A stretch of 64,000 nt of DNA from Metasolibacillus sp. GTDB lineage: Bacteria > Bacillota > Bacilli > Bacillales_A > Planococcaceae. This document shows positions 8,910 through 16,757 of the stretch, piece after piece. Made by a program: the position numbers and the translations under genes. The stretch covers positions 49,959 through 113,958 of the forward strand of contig NZ_JAMBIZ010000008.1 of the NCBI RefSeq assembly GCF_025291715.1, given 5' to 3'. Within the stretch, counting starts at the first letter, position 1. Each line of letters starts with the position of its first letter. The notes beneath the pieces were generated by a model. That model saw nothing but the letters and a program-made list of their open reading frames with translations, was not told the DNA's origin and did no database searches.

Positions 8910-10052
8910 ATGTTAGAATTTGATACAAGTAGTGATCAGCTTGCTGTCATTAAAGTAATAGGTGTAGGTGGCGGCGGTAATAATGCTGTAAATCGTATGA
9001 TTGAACATGGTGTACAAGGTGTAGACTTTATCGCTGTAAATACTGATGCTCAAGCTTTAAATTTATCAAAAGCCGAACATAAATTACAGATTGGCGGAAA
9101 GCTTACTAGAGGTTTAGGGGCAGGTGCAAACCCGGAAGTAGGGAAAAAGGCGGCTGAAGAAAGCCGTGAGCAAATTGAAGAAGTGCTACGTGGCGCTGAT
9201 ATGGTATTCGTTACTGCAGGTATGGGTGGTGGTACTGGTACTGGTGCAGCTCCAGTAATCGCTCAAATTGCACGCGATTTAGGTGCATTAACAGTAGGGG
9301 TTGTGACACGACCATTTTCATTTGAAGGCCGTAAGCGTCAAACACAAGCTGTAGGTGGCATCGGTGCAATGAAAGAAGCTGTCGACACATTAATTGTTAT
9401 CCCAAATGATAAGCTATTACAAATTGTTGATAAATCAACGCCTATGCTAGAAGCATTCCGTGAGGCAGATAATGTATTGCGTCAAGGGGTACAAGGTATT
9501 TCAGATTTAATTGCAACACCTGGTTTAATCAACTTAGACTTTGCGGACGTAAAAACAATTATGTCTGATAAAGGCTCAGCATTAATGGGTATTGGTATTG
9601 CATCTGGTGAAAATCGTGCAACAGAGGCTGCCAAAAAAGCAATTTCAAGTCCATTGCTTGAAACATCAATCGATGGTGCAAAAGGTGTTATCATGAATAT
9701 TACAGGTGGCACAAATTTAAGCTTGTTCGAAGTACAAGAAGCAGCAGATATCGTAGCTTCTGCATCAGATGAAGAAGTAAATATGATTTTCGGTTCTGTT
9801 ATTAATGATAACTTAGATGATGAAATTATCGTAACAGTTATCGCAACAGGCTTCTCTGATGATATATTAACACAACGTCAAAACGTGCGACCAAGCATGG
9901 GTGTGAGACAACAGCAAGCTCCTGTACAGCAACAGCAAACGTCTCGTCAAGAGCCTGTACAACAGGAAGCACCACGTCAAACACAAAACTATCAACAAGA
10001 AGATACATTAGATATCCCAACATTTTTACGTAACCGTAGAAATCGTGGGTAG
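8910..10052 (+). CDS. ftsZ: Cell division GTPase FtsZ
   Basis: The tubulin homologue that forms the Z ring. The 380-residue product has the N-terminal G-G-G-G-N-N-A-V-N segment (20-28) and the tubulin signature G-G-G-T-G-T-G at 106-112. The synergy-loop region N-L-D-F-A-D-V is also present. A Gln-rich disordered linker (about 325-360) precedes the C-terminal docking peptide D-I-P-T-F-L-R-N-R, which binds FtsA and SepF; sepF lies 4 kb downstream. The ATG has a GTGGGAGG site upstream. A strong terminator follows at once. Confidence 0.98.
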   Translation: MLEFDTSSDQLAVIKVIGVGGGGNNAVNRMIEHGVQGVDFIAVNTDAQALNLSKAEHKLQIGGKLTRGLGAGANPEVGKKAAEESREQIEEVLRGADMVFVTAGMGGGTGTGAAPVIAQIARDLGALTVGVVTRPFSFEGRKRQTQAVGGIGAMKEAVDTLIVIPNDKLLQIVDKSTPMLEAFREADNVLRQGVQGISDLIATPGLINLDFADVKTIMSDKGSALMGIGIASGENRATEAAKKAISSPLLETSIDGAKGVIMNITGGTNLSLFEVQEAADIVASASDEEVNMIFGSVINDNLDDEIIVTVIATGFSDDILTQRQNVRPSMGVRQQQAPVQQQQTSRQEPVQQEAPRQTQNYQQEDTLDIPTFLRNRRNRG

Positions 10053-10060
10053 CAAATGAT

Positions 10061-10110
10061 GAGGATGTTAGGAAAGGCAAAGCTTTTCCTAACATCCTCA
10101 TTTTTGTTTT
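10061..10110 (+). terminator. Rho-independent terminator of the division operon
   Basis: An 18-bp stem (10061-10078 with 10082-10099, one G-U pair) with an AAA loop, followed by ATTTTTGTTTT. It starts 9 bp after the ftsZ stop and closes the division cluster. Confidence 0.92.
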
Positions 10111-10393
10111 GTTCATGAAAATAGATGATATAGAGATTCGCTTCTATAATGACTTCGCAACAATGCCTCTTTATTTTACTTTTTTTACTAGTCAATATTT
10201 CTAAAGAAAATACGAATAGCTACAGAAAGAGTGCTGTATTACTCTCATTTTTTCTATCGTTCCCTGCCTATTTTGTCAATTTCCCAATTTTTTTGCGTTT
10301 TCTTGTCTAAATTTTTTATGAAATGAATACAATGAAGTGACAATTTCTAACATAGTGTTAATGGTAAGCTTCTAACTAGGAGGAAGCGAATAC
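10111..10393 (+). promoter_or_regulatory. Upstream region of spoIIGA with possible Spo0A-type promoter
   Basis: The 341-bp ftsZ-spoIIGA gap holds no gene. After the terminator there is a candidate promoter: TTGTCT (10303-10308), a 19-bp spacer and TACAAT (10328-10333). TTGTCTAA at 10303 and TTGTCAAT at 10273 resemble the Spo0A box (TTGTCGAA) at 6 of 8 bases and lie 30 bp apart, about three helical turns. In B. subtilis spoIIG has a Spo0A-activated sigma-A promoter with an over-long spacer and 0A boxes over the -35. The arrangement here is similar but the boxes are weak. Confidence 0.35.
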
Positions 10394-11218
10394 ATGGTTG
10401 GCGAATGGCTTGTATTAATAAATACACTATTTAATTATTTACTCGTCTTGTTTATAAGCAAAATAACTAATGTCTATGTGACGAAAAGGCGAGCTTTATT
10501 TGCTGCTTTTATAAGTGGTGCAATTAGTGCAATTTTTACACAATCATTTATGGTTGCTGTTATAAGTGCCCTTTTATTAGCTGGCATAGCCTTTTCATTC
10601 CAATATCGTATTTTACTGAAACAAACAGCAGTACTTGTTGTGGCAACGATATTTCTAGGAGGCTTATTAACAGCAGTACAACCTTTTTTAGCAGGTCGTT
10701 CATTGCTTTTTTATATTGTACTTTGTAGCCTGCTTGCCATTTTTAGCTCAAAAGGGGCAGAAATAAAATGGCGCAACTTTTGGCAACAAAAAATACAGGC
10801 AAGCTATGTAGTAACATGTAAATTGCATTTAGGTGATACAAAATTGGAGCTACGGGGCTTTATCGATACGGGAAATATGTGTACAGAGCCTATTAGTCAA
10901 CAACCTGTACATTTTATTTCCTATCAGATGATTAAGGATAAGCTACCTGATGCTATCAATGAGGCAATCACTTTATGGGATGCGGCATCCCCTTATAATT
11001 TGTCGATGTTTCCACGTGAGTGGTTAACATCTATTCGTCTAATACCATTGACAACTGTGCAAAGTAAGGCGATTGTACCTGCATTTCGTTTAACAGAATG
11101 GACGATTAATGAACAAAAGGTGACGGGACATTATGTCGTACTAACGAAAAATGATGCCAATTTTCCGCAGCAAGCTGATATGATGCTTCATGTTTTAGCG
11201 CTTTCCAGTCAACAATAA
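10394..11218 (+). CDS. spoIIGA: Sigma-E processing aspartic peptidase SpoIIGA
   Basis: A membrane protease that removes the pro-sequence from pro-sigma-E in the mother cell after asymmetric septation. It has 274 residues: an N-terminal half of about five membrane helices (residues 4-115) and a cytosolic protease domain with the catalytic motif F-I-D-T-G-N (Asp158). The start has AGGAGG 7-12 bp upstream. It lies 13 bp before sigE, its substrate, in the classic spoIIG operon. Confidence 0.95.
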   Translation: MVGEWLVLINTLFNYLLVLFISKITNVYVTKRRALFAAFISGAISAIFTQSFMVAVISALLLAGIAFSFQYRILLKQTAVLVVATIFLGGLLTAVQPFLAGRSLLFYIVLCSLLAIFSSKGAEIKWRNFWQQKIQASYVVTCKLHLGDTKLELRGFIDTGNMCTEPISQQPVHFISYQMIKDKLPDAINEAITLWDAASPYNLSMFPREWLTSIRLIPLTTVQSKAIVPAFRLTEWTINEQKVTGHYVVLTKNDANFPQQADMMLHVLALSSQQ

Positions 11219-11231
11219 AGGAGGAGAATGA

Positions 11232-11939
11232 TTGATTCAAAAACTAGTAGCGTATTTGCAAAATATTTGGAGTAAGTTCTTTCGCAAAGGAACATACTAT
11301 ATAGGAGGACATGATTCATTGCCAGTACCATTGACTAGAGAAGAAGAATTAACTGTCGTTGAAGCCTTTATGAATGGGGATTTATCCGCAAGAGATACAT
11401 TGATTGAACGAAATTTGCGTCTCGTTGTTTATATCGCAAGACGCTTTGATAATACAGGTACACCGATTGAGGATTTAATTAGTATTGGTTCGATTGGCTT
11501 AATTAAAGCGATTGAAACATTTAATAAAGAAAAAAATATAAAGCTCGCAACATATGCTTCACGCTGTATTGAAAATGAAATTTTAATGCATTTACGAAAA
11601 ACAAGCCGTATGAAAGGTGAAGTATCATTTGATGAGCCACTGAATTCTGATGCGGATGGCAATGAGTTATTACTATCGGATATTTTAGGTACAGAGGTGC
11701 ATATTATAACGAATGATGTGGAGCGCAAAATCGAGCGTCAACATATGTTTAGTGCAATTAATTGCCTAAACCCACGAGAAAAATACATTATGGAATGTCG
11801 TTTTGGTTTAAATGGTAAAGAAGAAATGACACAAAAGGAAGTAGCTGATCATTTAGGAATTTCGCAATCATACATTTCACGCTTAGAGAAAAAAATAATA
11901 TTGGAATTGCGCGAATATTTAAATGCGCCAATTGCATAA
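11232..11939 (+). CDS. sigE: RNA polymerase sporulation sigma factor sigma-E (pro-form)
   Basis: Mother-cell-specific sigma factor, 235 aa, started at TTG 11232 behind AAAGGAGGAG. The N-terminal pro-region (about 20-27 residues, hydrophobic then basic, up to Y-Y-I-G-G) matches the segment SpoIIGA removes. Region 2 includes [12 protein letters not shown] and the -10 recognition helix [12 protein letters not shown]. Region 4 has the helix-turn-helix [18 protein letters not shown]. Confidence 0.97.
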   Translation: MIQKLVAYLQNIWSKFFRKGTYYIGGHDSLPVPLTREEELTVVEAFMNGDLSARDTLIERNLRLVVYIARRFDNTGTPIEDLISIGSIGLIKAIETFNKEKNIKLATYASRCIENEILMHLRKTSRMKGEVSFDEPLNSDADGNELLLSDILGTEVHIITNDVERKIERQHMFSAINCLNPREKYIMECRFGLNGKEEMTQKEVADHLGISQSYISRLEKKIILELREYLNAPIA

Positions 11940-11967
11940 CTTGGATGAATTTGCCGTCCATTTTTAC

Positions 11968-11997
11968 GCATAGCCTACTTTATCCCGGGACAAACTG
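11968..11997 (+). promoter_or_regulatory. Candidate sigma-F/sigma-G promoter of sigG
   Basis: GCATA (11968-11972), a 15-bp spacer and GGACAAACTG (11988-11997). This matches the forespore consensus GYWTA-N15/16-GGNRANANTR except for one base in the -10. sigG of B. subtilis is transcribed from a sigma-F/sigma-G promoter at this place, so the match is biologically expected. Confidence 0.6.
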
Positions 11998-12030
11998 AAC
12001 GAAAGATAATCGTTCGGAGGGGAATAGTTG

Positions 12031-12804
12031 ATGCGAACAAAAGTAGAGCTATGTGGTGTAGACACAGCAAAGCTCCCAGTGTTAAAACATGAGGAAATGC
12101 GTGAGTTATTCATTCAATTACAAGCGGGAAATATCGCTGTACGTGAGGAGCTTGTTATTTGTAATTTACGTTTAGTATTAAGTATTGTAGGACGCTTTTC
12201 ATATCGTGGTGAGCAGGCTGATGATTTATTCCAAGTGGGCTGTATCGGTTTATTAAAAGCAATCGATCATTTTGATTTAAAGCATAATGTACGTTTTTCG
12301 ACATATGCTGTACCGATGATTATCGGAGAGATTCGCAGACATTTGCGTGACCATCATGCGCTGCGTGTATCACGCTCATTGCGAGACATTGCTTACAAAG
12401 CGATGCAGGCAAAAGAGCGATTTATCACGGAAAATTTATATGAGCCAAAGATTGAACAATTAGCAGCGGCGATTGAAATGAAGCCAGAGGATGTGCTATT
12501 TGCACTCGATGCCATTCAAGATCCTGTTTCATTGCAGGAGCCAATTTATTCCGATGGCGGTGATGCGATGTATTTAATGGATCAGCTAAAGGGCGATGTG
12601 TCTGAGGATCAATGGGTTGATTATGTGTCAGTGAAGGAAAGTCTGCAAAAATTAGATGAAAGACAGCAGCTTATTGTAGCGAAACGCTTTTACTATGGTG
12701 AAACGCAGACGGAGATTGCTAAATCATTGGGCATTTCACAGGCACAAATTTCACGCTTAGAAAAAAGCGCAATTGAAATGATGCAGGCCGATTATTTGCA
12801 GTAA
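12031..12804 (+). CDS. sigG: RNA polymerase sporulation sigma factor sigma-G
   Basis: Late forespore sigma factor, 257 aa from the ATG at 12031. An in-frame TTG lies 3 bp upstream, but CGGAGGGG (12015-12022) is better placed for the ATG. The N-terminus has K-V-E-L-C-G-V-D-T-A-K-L-P-V-L, a near-copy of the B. subtilis SigG N-terminus. Region 2 carries D-D-L-F-Q-V-G-C-I-G-L-L-K and F-S-T-Y-A-V-P-M-I-I-G-E-I-R-R. Region 4 ends with G-I-S-Q-A-Q-I-S-R-L-E-K. It lies 91 bp after sigE, and readthrough plus its own forespore promoter are both likely. Confidence 0.96.
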   Translation: MRTKVELCGVDTAKLPVLKHEEMRELFIQLQAGNIAVREELVICNLRLVLSIVGRFSYRGEQADDLFQVGCIGLLKAIDHFDLKHNVRFSTYAVPMIIGEIRRHLRDHHALRVSRSLRDIAYKAMQAKERFITENLYEPKIEQLAAAIEMKPEDVLFALDAIQDPVSLQEPIYSDGGDAMYLMDQLKGDVSEDQWVDYVSVKESLQKLDERQQLIVAKRFYYGETQTEIAKSLGISQAQISRLEKSAIEMMQADYLQ

Positions 12805-12954
12805 TAGGTGAGCGTTGCTAGTGCACTACTTGCACTTATCTGTTTTAAAATTAAAAAAAAGACTTTGAAGTCCATAAAAGTAACCATTTTCTTAATGGTG
12901 AATATTTCAAGAAGAAAGCGGTCTAACGTGCCACTTTCAGACGATATAATAATG

Positions 12955-13000
12955 AAAATCCACTTAGACGCACTCGTTGTAAGTGGATTTTTTTATTTTA
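12955..13000 (+). terminator. Terminator after sigG
   Basis: A 12-bp stem, AAAATCCACTTA (12955-12966) with TAAGTGGATTTT (12980-12991), then TTTATTTT. It lies 150 bp after the sigG stop. Positions 12805-12954 show nothing I can call; an open frame there (12808-13026) runs through the hairpin and looks spurious. Confidence 0.85.
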
Positions 13001-13001
13001 G

Positions 13002-13025
13002 AGTGCCAGGCACACCTACAATTTA
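13002..13025. repeat. Short repeat with GTGCCAGGCAC core, copy 1
   Basis: AGTGCCAGGCACAC, two different bases, then ACAATTTA. The same layout (22 of 24 bases identical) recurs at 53207-53230 inside thiN. GTGCCAGGCAC is a near-palindrome. This copy lies between the sigG terminator and ylmC. Confidence 0.55.
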
Positions 13026-13049
13026 GACACAATTCGAGGAGTGGATATG

Positions 13050-13289
13050 ATGCGTTTTTCAGTGGCGCAGCAAAAGGAAATTATTGAGGCAGGAAGCGGT
13101 CGCTTTATCGGCTATATTGTTGATGCTGAAATTTGCGAAAAGAGCGGTATGATTACAGGGTTTCTTGTGGCAGAGCCGAAAAAAATATTGCATATTTTTC
13201 AGGGGGAAGAAGTAACACGAAAAATTTCTATAAATGATATTTTGACAATTGGTAAGGATGTTATTTTAGTAAAAGGTGTTTTGGCATAG
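13050..13289 (+). CDS. ylmC: YlmC/YmxH-family sporulation protein (PRC-barrel)
   Basis: 79 residues forming a single PRC-barrel-like beta domain (G-R-F-I-G-Y-I-V-D-A-E-I, later I-G-K-D-V-I-L-V-K). Two ATGs are possible (13047 and 13050); GAGGAG at 13036-13041 gives 5 or 8 bp spacing, so I chose 13050. In B. subtilis ylmC also follows sigG and precedes ylmD/ylmE. Its function is unknown, and the family is tied to sporulation mainly by occurrence. The ylmD (pgeF) gene expected next is absent here. Confidence 0.85.
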   Translation: MRFSVAQQKEIIEAGSGRFIGYIVDAEICEKSGMITGFLVAEPKKILHIFQGEEVTRKISINDILTIGKDVILVKGVLA

Positions 13290-13321
13290 CGGGAAAGAAT
13301 GATAATAACTTAAGCTATTCA

Positions 13322-13350
13322 TTGATAAATTATAGTAGGCTTGTTACAAT
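13322..13350 (+). promoter_or_regulatory. Sigma-A promoter upstream of ylmE-sepF
   Basis: TTGATA (13322-13327), a 17-bp spacer and TACAAT (13345-13350), 10 of 12 consensus positions. It lies in the 203-bp gap between ylmC and ylmE, 143 bp before the ylmE start, so ylmE-sepF-ylmG can be made independently of the sporulation genes upstream. Confidence 0.65.
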
Positions 13351-13492
13351 GAAACAAAGTAAAAATACTTGAAAGACTAATACTACGTTAGTAATAAACA
13401 ACAGCTCATAGAATTTTTGATTTATCGTGAGCATTTGTTCATATATAATACAATTAAAGTGAATAAATTTTGAATGTAAAGTTGGGAAAGCA

Positions 13493-14161
13493 TTGGCAAA
13501 AATTATTGAAAACTTAGCACAAATTCAAGTGAATATAGACCAGGCGAAAGAACGAAGTAATTACGGGCAGCCAGTCCAGATTATTGCTGTTACAAAGGAA
13601 GTAGATGTAGCACGTACAGCAGAAGCGATTGATGTAGGCTTGTTACATTTAGGTGAAAACCGTCCAGAAGGATTATTAGTGAAAAGAGAAGCGATACAGC
13701 AATTTGCTAATTGGCATTACATCGGCTCATTGCAAACGCGTAAAGTAAAGCAAGTAATTAATGAAATTGATTATTTACATTCACTAGACCGCTTAAGCCT
13801 AGCTGAGGAAATTGAAAAGCGAGCACAGCATGTTGTGAAATGCTTTGTGCAAGTAAATGTGTCAGGCGAAGAGTCAAAGCATGGGTTAACTGCTGAAGAA
13901 ACAATTGATTTTCTGCATAGCTTAGCAAATATGACAAAAATTGAAGTTGTTGGTTTAATGACAATGGCTCCATATTCAGATAATAAAGAGCTGATACGGT
14001 CAGTATTTCGCAATTTGAAAAAATTACAGCAGGAAGTTGTGGCATTAAAACTACCATATGCGCCTTGTACAGAACTTTCAATGGGGATGTCTAACGATTA
14101 CGAAATTGCCGTTGAGGAAGGTGCGACATTTGTAAGAATCGGCACAGCTCTTGTTGGCTAG
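13493..14161 (+). CDS. ylmE: YggS-family pyridoxal 5'-phosphate homeostasis protein
   Basis: A single-domain PLP-binding TIM barrel (222 aa) like the N-terminal half of alanine racemase. The family is thought to buffer PLP and influence amino acid and keto acid pools; no definite reaction is known. Lys35 in I-A-V-T-K is the Schiff-base lysine. H-L-G-E-N-R, W-H-Y-I-G-S-L-Q, G-L-M-T-M-A-P and the C-terminal L-S-M-G-M-S-N-D-Y are family signatures. The TTG start has only a weak site (GGGAAAG). sepF follows 16 bp later. Confidence 0.93.
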   Translation: MAKIIENLAQIQVNIDQAKERSNYGQPVQIIAVTKEVDVARTAEAIDVGLLHLGENRPEGLLVKREAIQQFANWHYIGSLQTRKVKQVINEIDYLHSLDRLSLAEEIEKRAQHVVKCFVQVNVSGEESKHGLTAEETIDFLHSLANMTKIEVVGLMTMAPYSDNKELIRSVFRNLKKLQQEVVALKLPYAPCTELSMGMSNDYEIAVEEGATFVRIGTALVG

Positions 14162-14177
14162 AAGGAAGGGATAAAAT

Positions 14178-14675
14178 ATGAGCATGAAAAATAAAATAAA
14201 AAACTTCTTTTATTTAGACGAGGAAGAAGAAATGGAAGTAGCGCAGCAATCAGCGCCCAAAACTTCATATGAGCCGCCGAAGCAACAAGAACAGCCCAAA
14301 CCAGTCGTTAATAATCGCGTGAAAAAAGAACGTAAAATTCAAGTGCATGAAGAGCCTGCACAAGTACATGCTGTGAATAATGTCGTAAGCTTACAGGCAG
14401 CAGTGTCATCAAAAGGCTCAAAGGTGATATTGATTGAGCCACGTGTCTACGCAGAAGCACAGGATATTGCAGAGCATTTGAAAAATAAGCGTGCAACGAT
14501 TGTCAATTTACAACGTATTGATATTGATCAAGGTAGACGCATTATTGATTTTTTAAGCGGTACAGTATATGCGTTAGGTGGCGATATTCAACGAGTAGGT
14601 GTAGATATCTTCTTATGTACACCGGATAATGTTGAGGTTTCAGGAGAGATTTCAAGCTATTTAGAAGATATTTAA
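14178..14675 (+). CDS. sepF: Cell division protein SepF
   Basis: 165 residues: an N-terminal amphipathic membrane-binding helix ([11 protein letters not shown]), an acidic then Gln/Pro-rich linker (about 15-75), and a C-terminal beta-rich domain. That domain contains [16 protein letters not shown] and the glycine-rich [16 protein letters not shown]. SepF forms arcs that bind the FtsZ C-terminal peptide and shape the septum. Confidence 0.95.
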   Translation: MSMKNKIKNFFYLDEEEEMEVAQQSAPKTSYEPPKQQEQPKPVVNNRVKKERKIQVHEEPAQVHAVNNVVSLQAAVSSKGSKVILIEPRVYAEAQDIAEHLKNKRATIVNLQRIDIDQGRRIIDFLSGTVYALGGDIQRVGVDIFLCTPDNVEVSGEISSYLEDI

Positions 14676-14697
14676 AATTAGTGAGGATATAATTTAT

Positions 14698-14961
14698 ATG
14701 ATGATTTTTCAAATTATTAACCAAGTTTTTACAATATACACATTTATGATTATTGGTTATATTTTAATGTCTTGGATACCAGCAGCACAGGATTCAGCAG
14801 TAGGTCGTTTTTTAGCAACATTAGTAGAACCTTATTTGGGGATTTTTAGAAAATTCATTCCACCACTAGGGATGATTGATATTTCCCCAATCGTTGCATT
14901 GTTTGCATTGCGTTTTATTCAGCAAGGAGTTATTACTGTCGCAAGCTATATCGTATTTTAA
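14698..14961 (+). CDS. ylmG: YggT-family membrane protein YlmG
   Basis: 87 residues with two hydrophobic helices flanking a conserved loop (S-W-I-P, then P-Y-L-G-I-F-R-K-F-I-P-P and D-I-S-P-I-V-A). GTGAGGAT precedes the ATG pair at 14698/14701. The family is conserved beside sepF in many Gram-positive bacteria. Its function is unsettled, though linked to division or envelope organisation. Confidence 0.9.
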   Translation: MMIFQIINQVFTIYTFMIIGYILMSWIPAAQDSAVGRFLATLVEPYLGIFRKFIPPLGMIDISPIVALFALRFIQQGVITVASYIVF

Positions 14962-14967
14962 ACATTT

Positions 14968-14991
14968 GCCTCCTTTTAGGGGGCTTTTATT
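14968..14991 (+). terminator. Weak terminator after ylmG
   Basis: GCCTCC paired with GGGGGC (one G-U) around TTTTA, then TTTTATT. The stem is short, so readthrough into ylmH is likely. Confidence 0.5.
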
Positions 14992-15018
14992 ATATTTACT
15001 GACAAATGGAGAGAAAAG

Positions 15019-15807
15019 ATGGAACATTTAATTCAGCATTTTCGCAAAGATGAGCAGCCTTTTATTGAACAAGTTGTTGGCTGGCAACGAGAGGTAGAGG
15101 ATCGCTATGCACCAAAATTGACGGATTTTTTAGATCCGCGTCAACGCTTTATTGTGATGTCAGTTGTTGGACAAGTGGATGAGTTGCAAGTGAAATCAGC
15201 AGGCGTGTTTGATACTGCTGAGCGTGAGCGCATGATGATTGCGCCAAGCTATTTTGAGGAAGCAGCAGAAGATTTCCAAATTACAATATTTCGTGTCAAT
15301 TATCCGGCTAAATTTGTCCAATTAAAGCATCCAGATGTGCTTGGGGCTTTATTGTCACTCGGCATAGATCGCAGTAAATTTGGTGATATTCGCGTAGCAG
15401 ATAGTACAGCTCAGTTTGCTGTCGCAACAGAAGTAGCAGATTATGTGAGGGCGAATTTAACATCGATTGGTAAAGTAAAGATTCATGTAGAGGAATTAGA
15501 TGAACAAGCTCCTTTAATTCAAACAGAGGAAGAGTGGGTAGAGCAGCTTGTGCTTATTTCATCGATGAGGCTGGATGTTGTACTTGCTACTGTCTTAAAT
15601 ATGTCACGTCAAAAATCACAAAGCTTAGTAACATCAGGAAGAGTGAAGGTCAATTGGACAGTGCGTGAGCATGTAAGCTTTGAATTACAGGAAGGCGATA
15701 TCGTATCTGTCAGAGGCTTTGGACGCTTCAAAATACTGATGACGGAAGGACGAACAAAAAAGGATAAAATTCGATTACAAATAGGACGTTTAGAGCAAAA
15801 ATCATAA
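15019..15807 (+). CDS. ylmH: S4-domain RNA-binding protein YlmH (RqcP2-type)
   Basis: 262 aa: an N-terminal domain with F-L-D-P-R-Q-R, a middle alpha/beta domain (H-P-D-V-L-G-A-L-L-S-L-G), and a C-terminal S4 RNA-binding domain (about 180-245; R-L-D-V-V-L-A-T-V, S-G-R-V-K-V-N-W). B. subtilis YlmH has been linked to ribosome-associated quality control as a second RqcP-like factor on 60S-like particles. That role is from literature I recall; the sequence itself shows the domain layout. The window also carries rqcH (37956-39620), the partner enzyme of that pathway. Start is ATG behind GGAGAGAAAAG. Confidence 0.9.
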   Translation: MEHLIQHFRKDEQPFIEQVVGWQREVEDRYAPKLTDFLDPRQRFIVMSVVGQVDELQVKSAGVFDTAERERMMIAPSYFEEAAEDFQITIFRVNYPAKFVQLKHPDVLGALLSLGIDRSKFGDIRVADSTAQFAVATEVADYVRANLTSIGKVKIHVEELDEQAPLIQTEEEWVEQLVLISSMRLDVVLATVLNMSRQKSQSLVTSGRVKVNWTVREHVSFELQEGDIVSVRGFGRFKILMTEGRTKKDKIRLQIGRLEQKS

Positions 15808-15899
15808 ATATCGCTGTTTTTTATGAATTTTCGTGTTCATAATCGCATAAAAGCTTTATAATAGATGAAAAGATGATATGGATAAAGGAGTGTCATGTA

Positions 15900-16421
15900 A
15901 TGCCGTTATCACCGCTTGATATACATAATAAGGAGTTTACGAGAGGCTTTCGCGGCTATGTGGAAGATGAAGTAAATGAATTTTTAAACCAAATTATTAA
16001 AGACTATGAAATTATTTTGCGCGATAAAAAAGAGCTTGAAGAAAAAGTGAAAATGATGTCAGAGCAAATTAGTCATTTCAATACATTAGAGAATACTTTA
16101 CAAAAATCAATCGTTGTCGCACAGGATGCTGCTGAAGAGCTTCGTCGCAATTCACAAAAGGAAGCGAAGCTAATTGTCAAGGAAGCAGAAAAAAATGCCG
16201 ACCGTATCGTGAACGATGCTTTAACAAAGGCAAGAAAAATTACGATTGAAATTGACGAACTAAAAAAGCAATCAAAGGTGTTCCGCAACCGTTTCAAAAT
16301 GCTTGTTGAGGCACAGCTTGATTTACTGAATACGGATGATTGGGAGCATTTACTTGAATATGATGTAGATTTAACAGATATTCAGGAGCAGGTGAAGGTT
16401 GTAGAGGACATCGAAAAATAA
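15900..16421 (+). CDS. divIVA: Cell division site-selection protein DivIVA
   Basis: Coiled-coil protein that binds negatively curved membrane at poles and septa and recruits MinJ/MinD and sporulation factors. The ATG at 15900 follows AAAGGAG (15884-15890) by 9 bp; the upstream frame to 15873 has no site. From it the product is 173 aa with the canonical membrane-binding head L-S-P-L-D-I-H-N-K-E-F and the Phe-Arg pair in R-G-F-R-G-Y. Long heptad segments follow (about 30-60 and 70-135). TATAAT at 15857-15862 with a poor -35 (TGTTCA, 15834) may be its promoter. Confidence 0.95.
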   Translation: MPLSPLDIHNKEFTRGFRGYVEDEVNEFLNQIIKDYEIILRDKKELEEKVKMMSEQISHFNTLENTLQKSIVVAQDAAEELRRNSQKEAKLIVKEAEKNADRIVNDALTKARKITIEIDELKKQSKVFRNRFKMLVEAQLDLLNTDDWEHLLEYDVDLTDIQEQVKVVEDIEK

Positions 16422-16441
16422 TTTGAGCGTTGCTATAGCGC

Positions 16442-16470
16442 TTGACGTTTTTTTCTGTTTTTCATATACT
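16442..16470 (+). promoter_or_regulatory. Sigma-A promoter of ileS
   Basis: TTGACG (16442-16447), a 17-bp spacer and TATACT (16465-16470), 10 of 12 consensus positions, just upstream of the T-box leader and 20 bp after the divIVA stop. Confidence 0.75.
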
Positions 16471-16731
16471 GAGGTATATATGCACAATGGCACTTAAGGA
16501 AGACAGTATGTTTTAATTGCTGACTAGCGATCTGGGGATAGTGGGAGCTCAGACGAAACAATTAGAGCAGAACATCACTTCTAAGCTAAATTACTGAAAA
16601 CAAAAATGAGTAAGTAATTTCGTTTGACGCAACGTTACAGCGTTCTAAGAGACACAAACTTTTGTGTAAATTAGGGTGGTACCACGAGTTATAGCTTCTC
16701 GTCCCTTTTTGAGGGATGAGAGGCTTTTTTT
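16471..16731 (+). promoter_or_regulatory. T-box riboswitch (isoleucine) controlling ileS
   Basis: A T-box leader senses uncharged tRNA and chooses between termination and antitermination. The 14-base T-box AGGGTGGTACCACG lies at 16673-16686. The terminator stem pairs 16694-16705 with 16713-16724 and is followed by seven T. In stem I the sequence GAACATCACTTC places ATC (16574-16576) as the specifier codon. That reads isoleucine and fits the gene downstream. The AG-rich distal part of stem I (GATAGTGGGAGC) is also visible. Uncharged tRNA-Ile should raise ileS expression. Confidence 0.92.
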
Positions 16732-16757
16732 ATTTATCTAAGGAGGGTTTTAAACAA

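Noticed and set aside
12808..13026. 72-codon open frame after sigG
   Set aside because: It runs through the sigG terminator hairpin and the repeat at 13002, has no ribosome site, and its composition is not protein-like.
16716..16757. Longer N-terminus for ileS
   Set aside because: It begins inside the T-box terminator hairpin; the ATG at 16758 follows AAGGAGGG.
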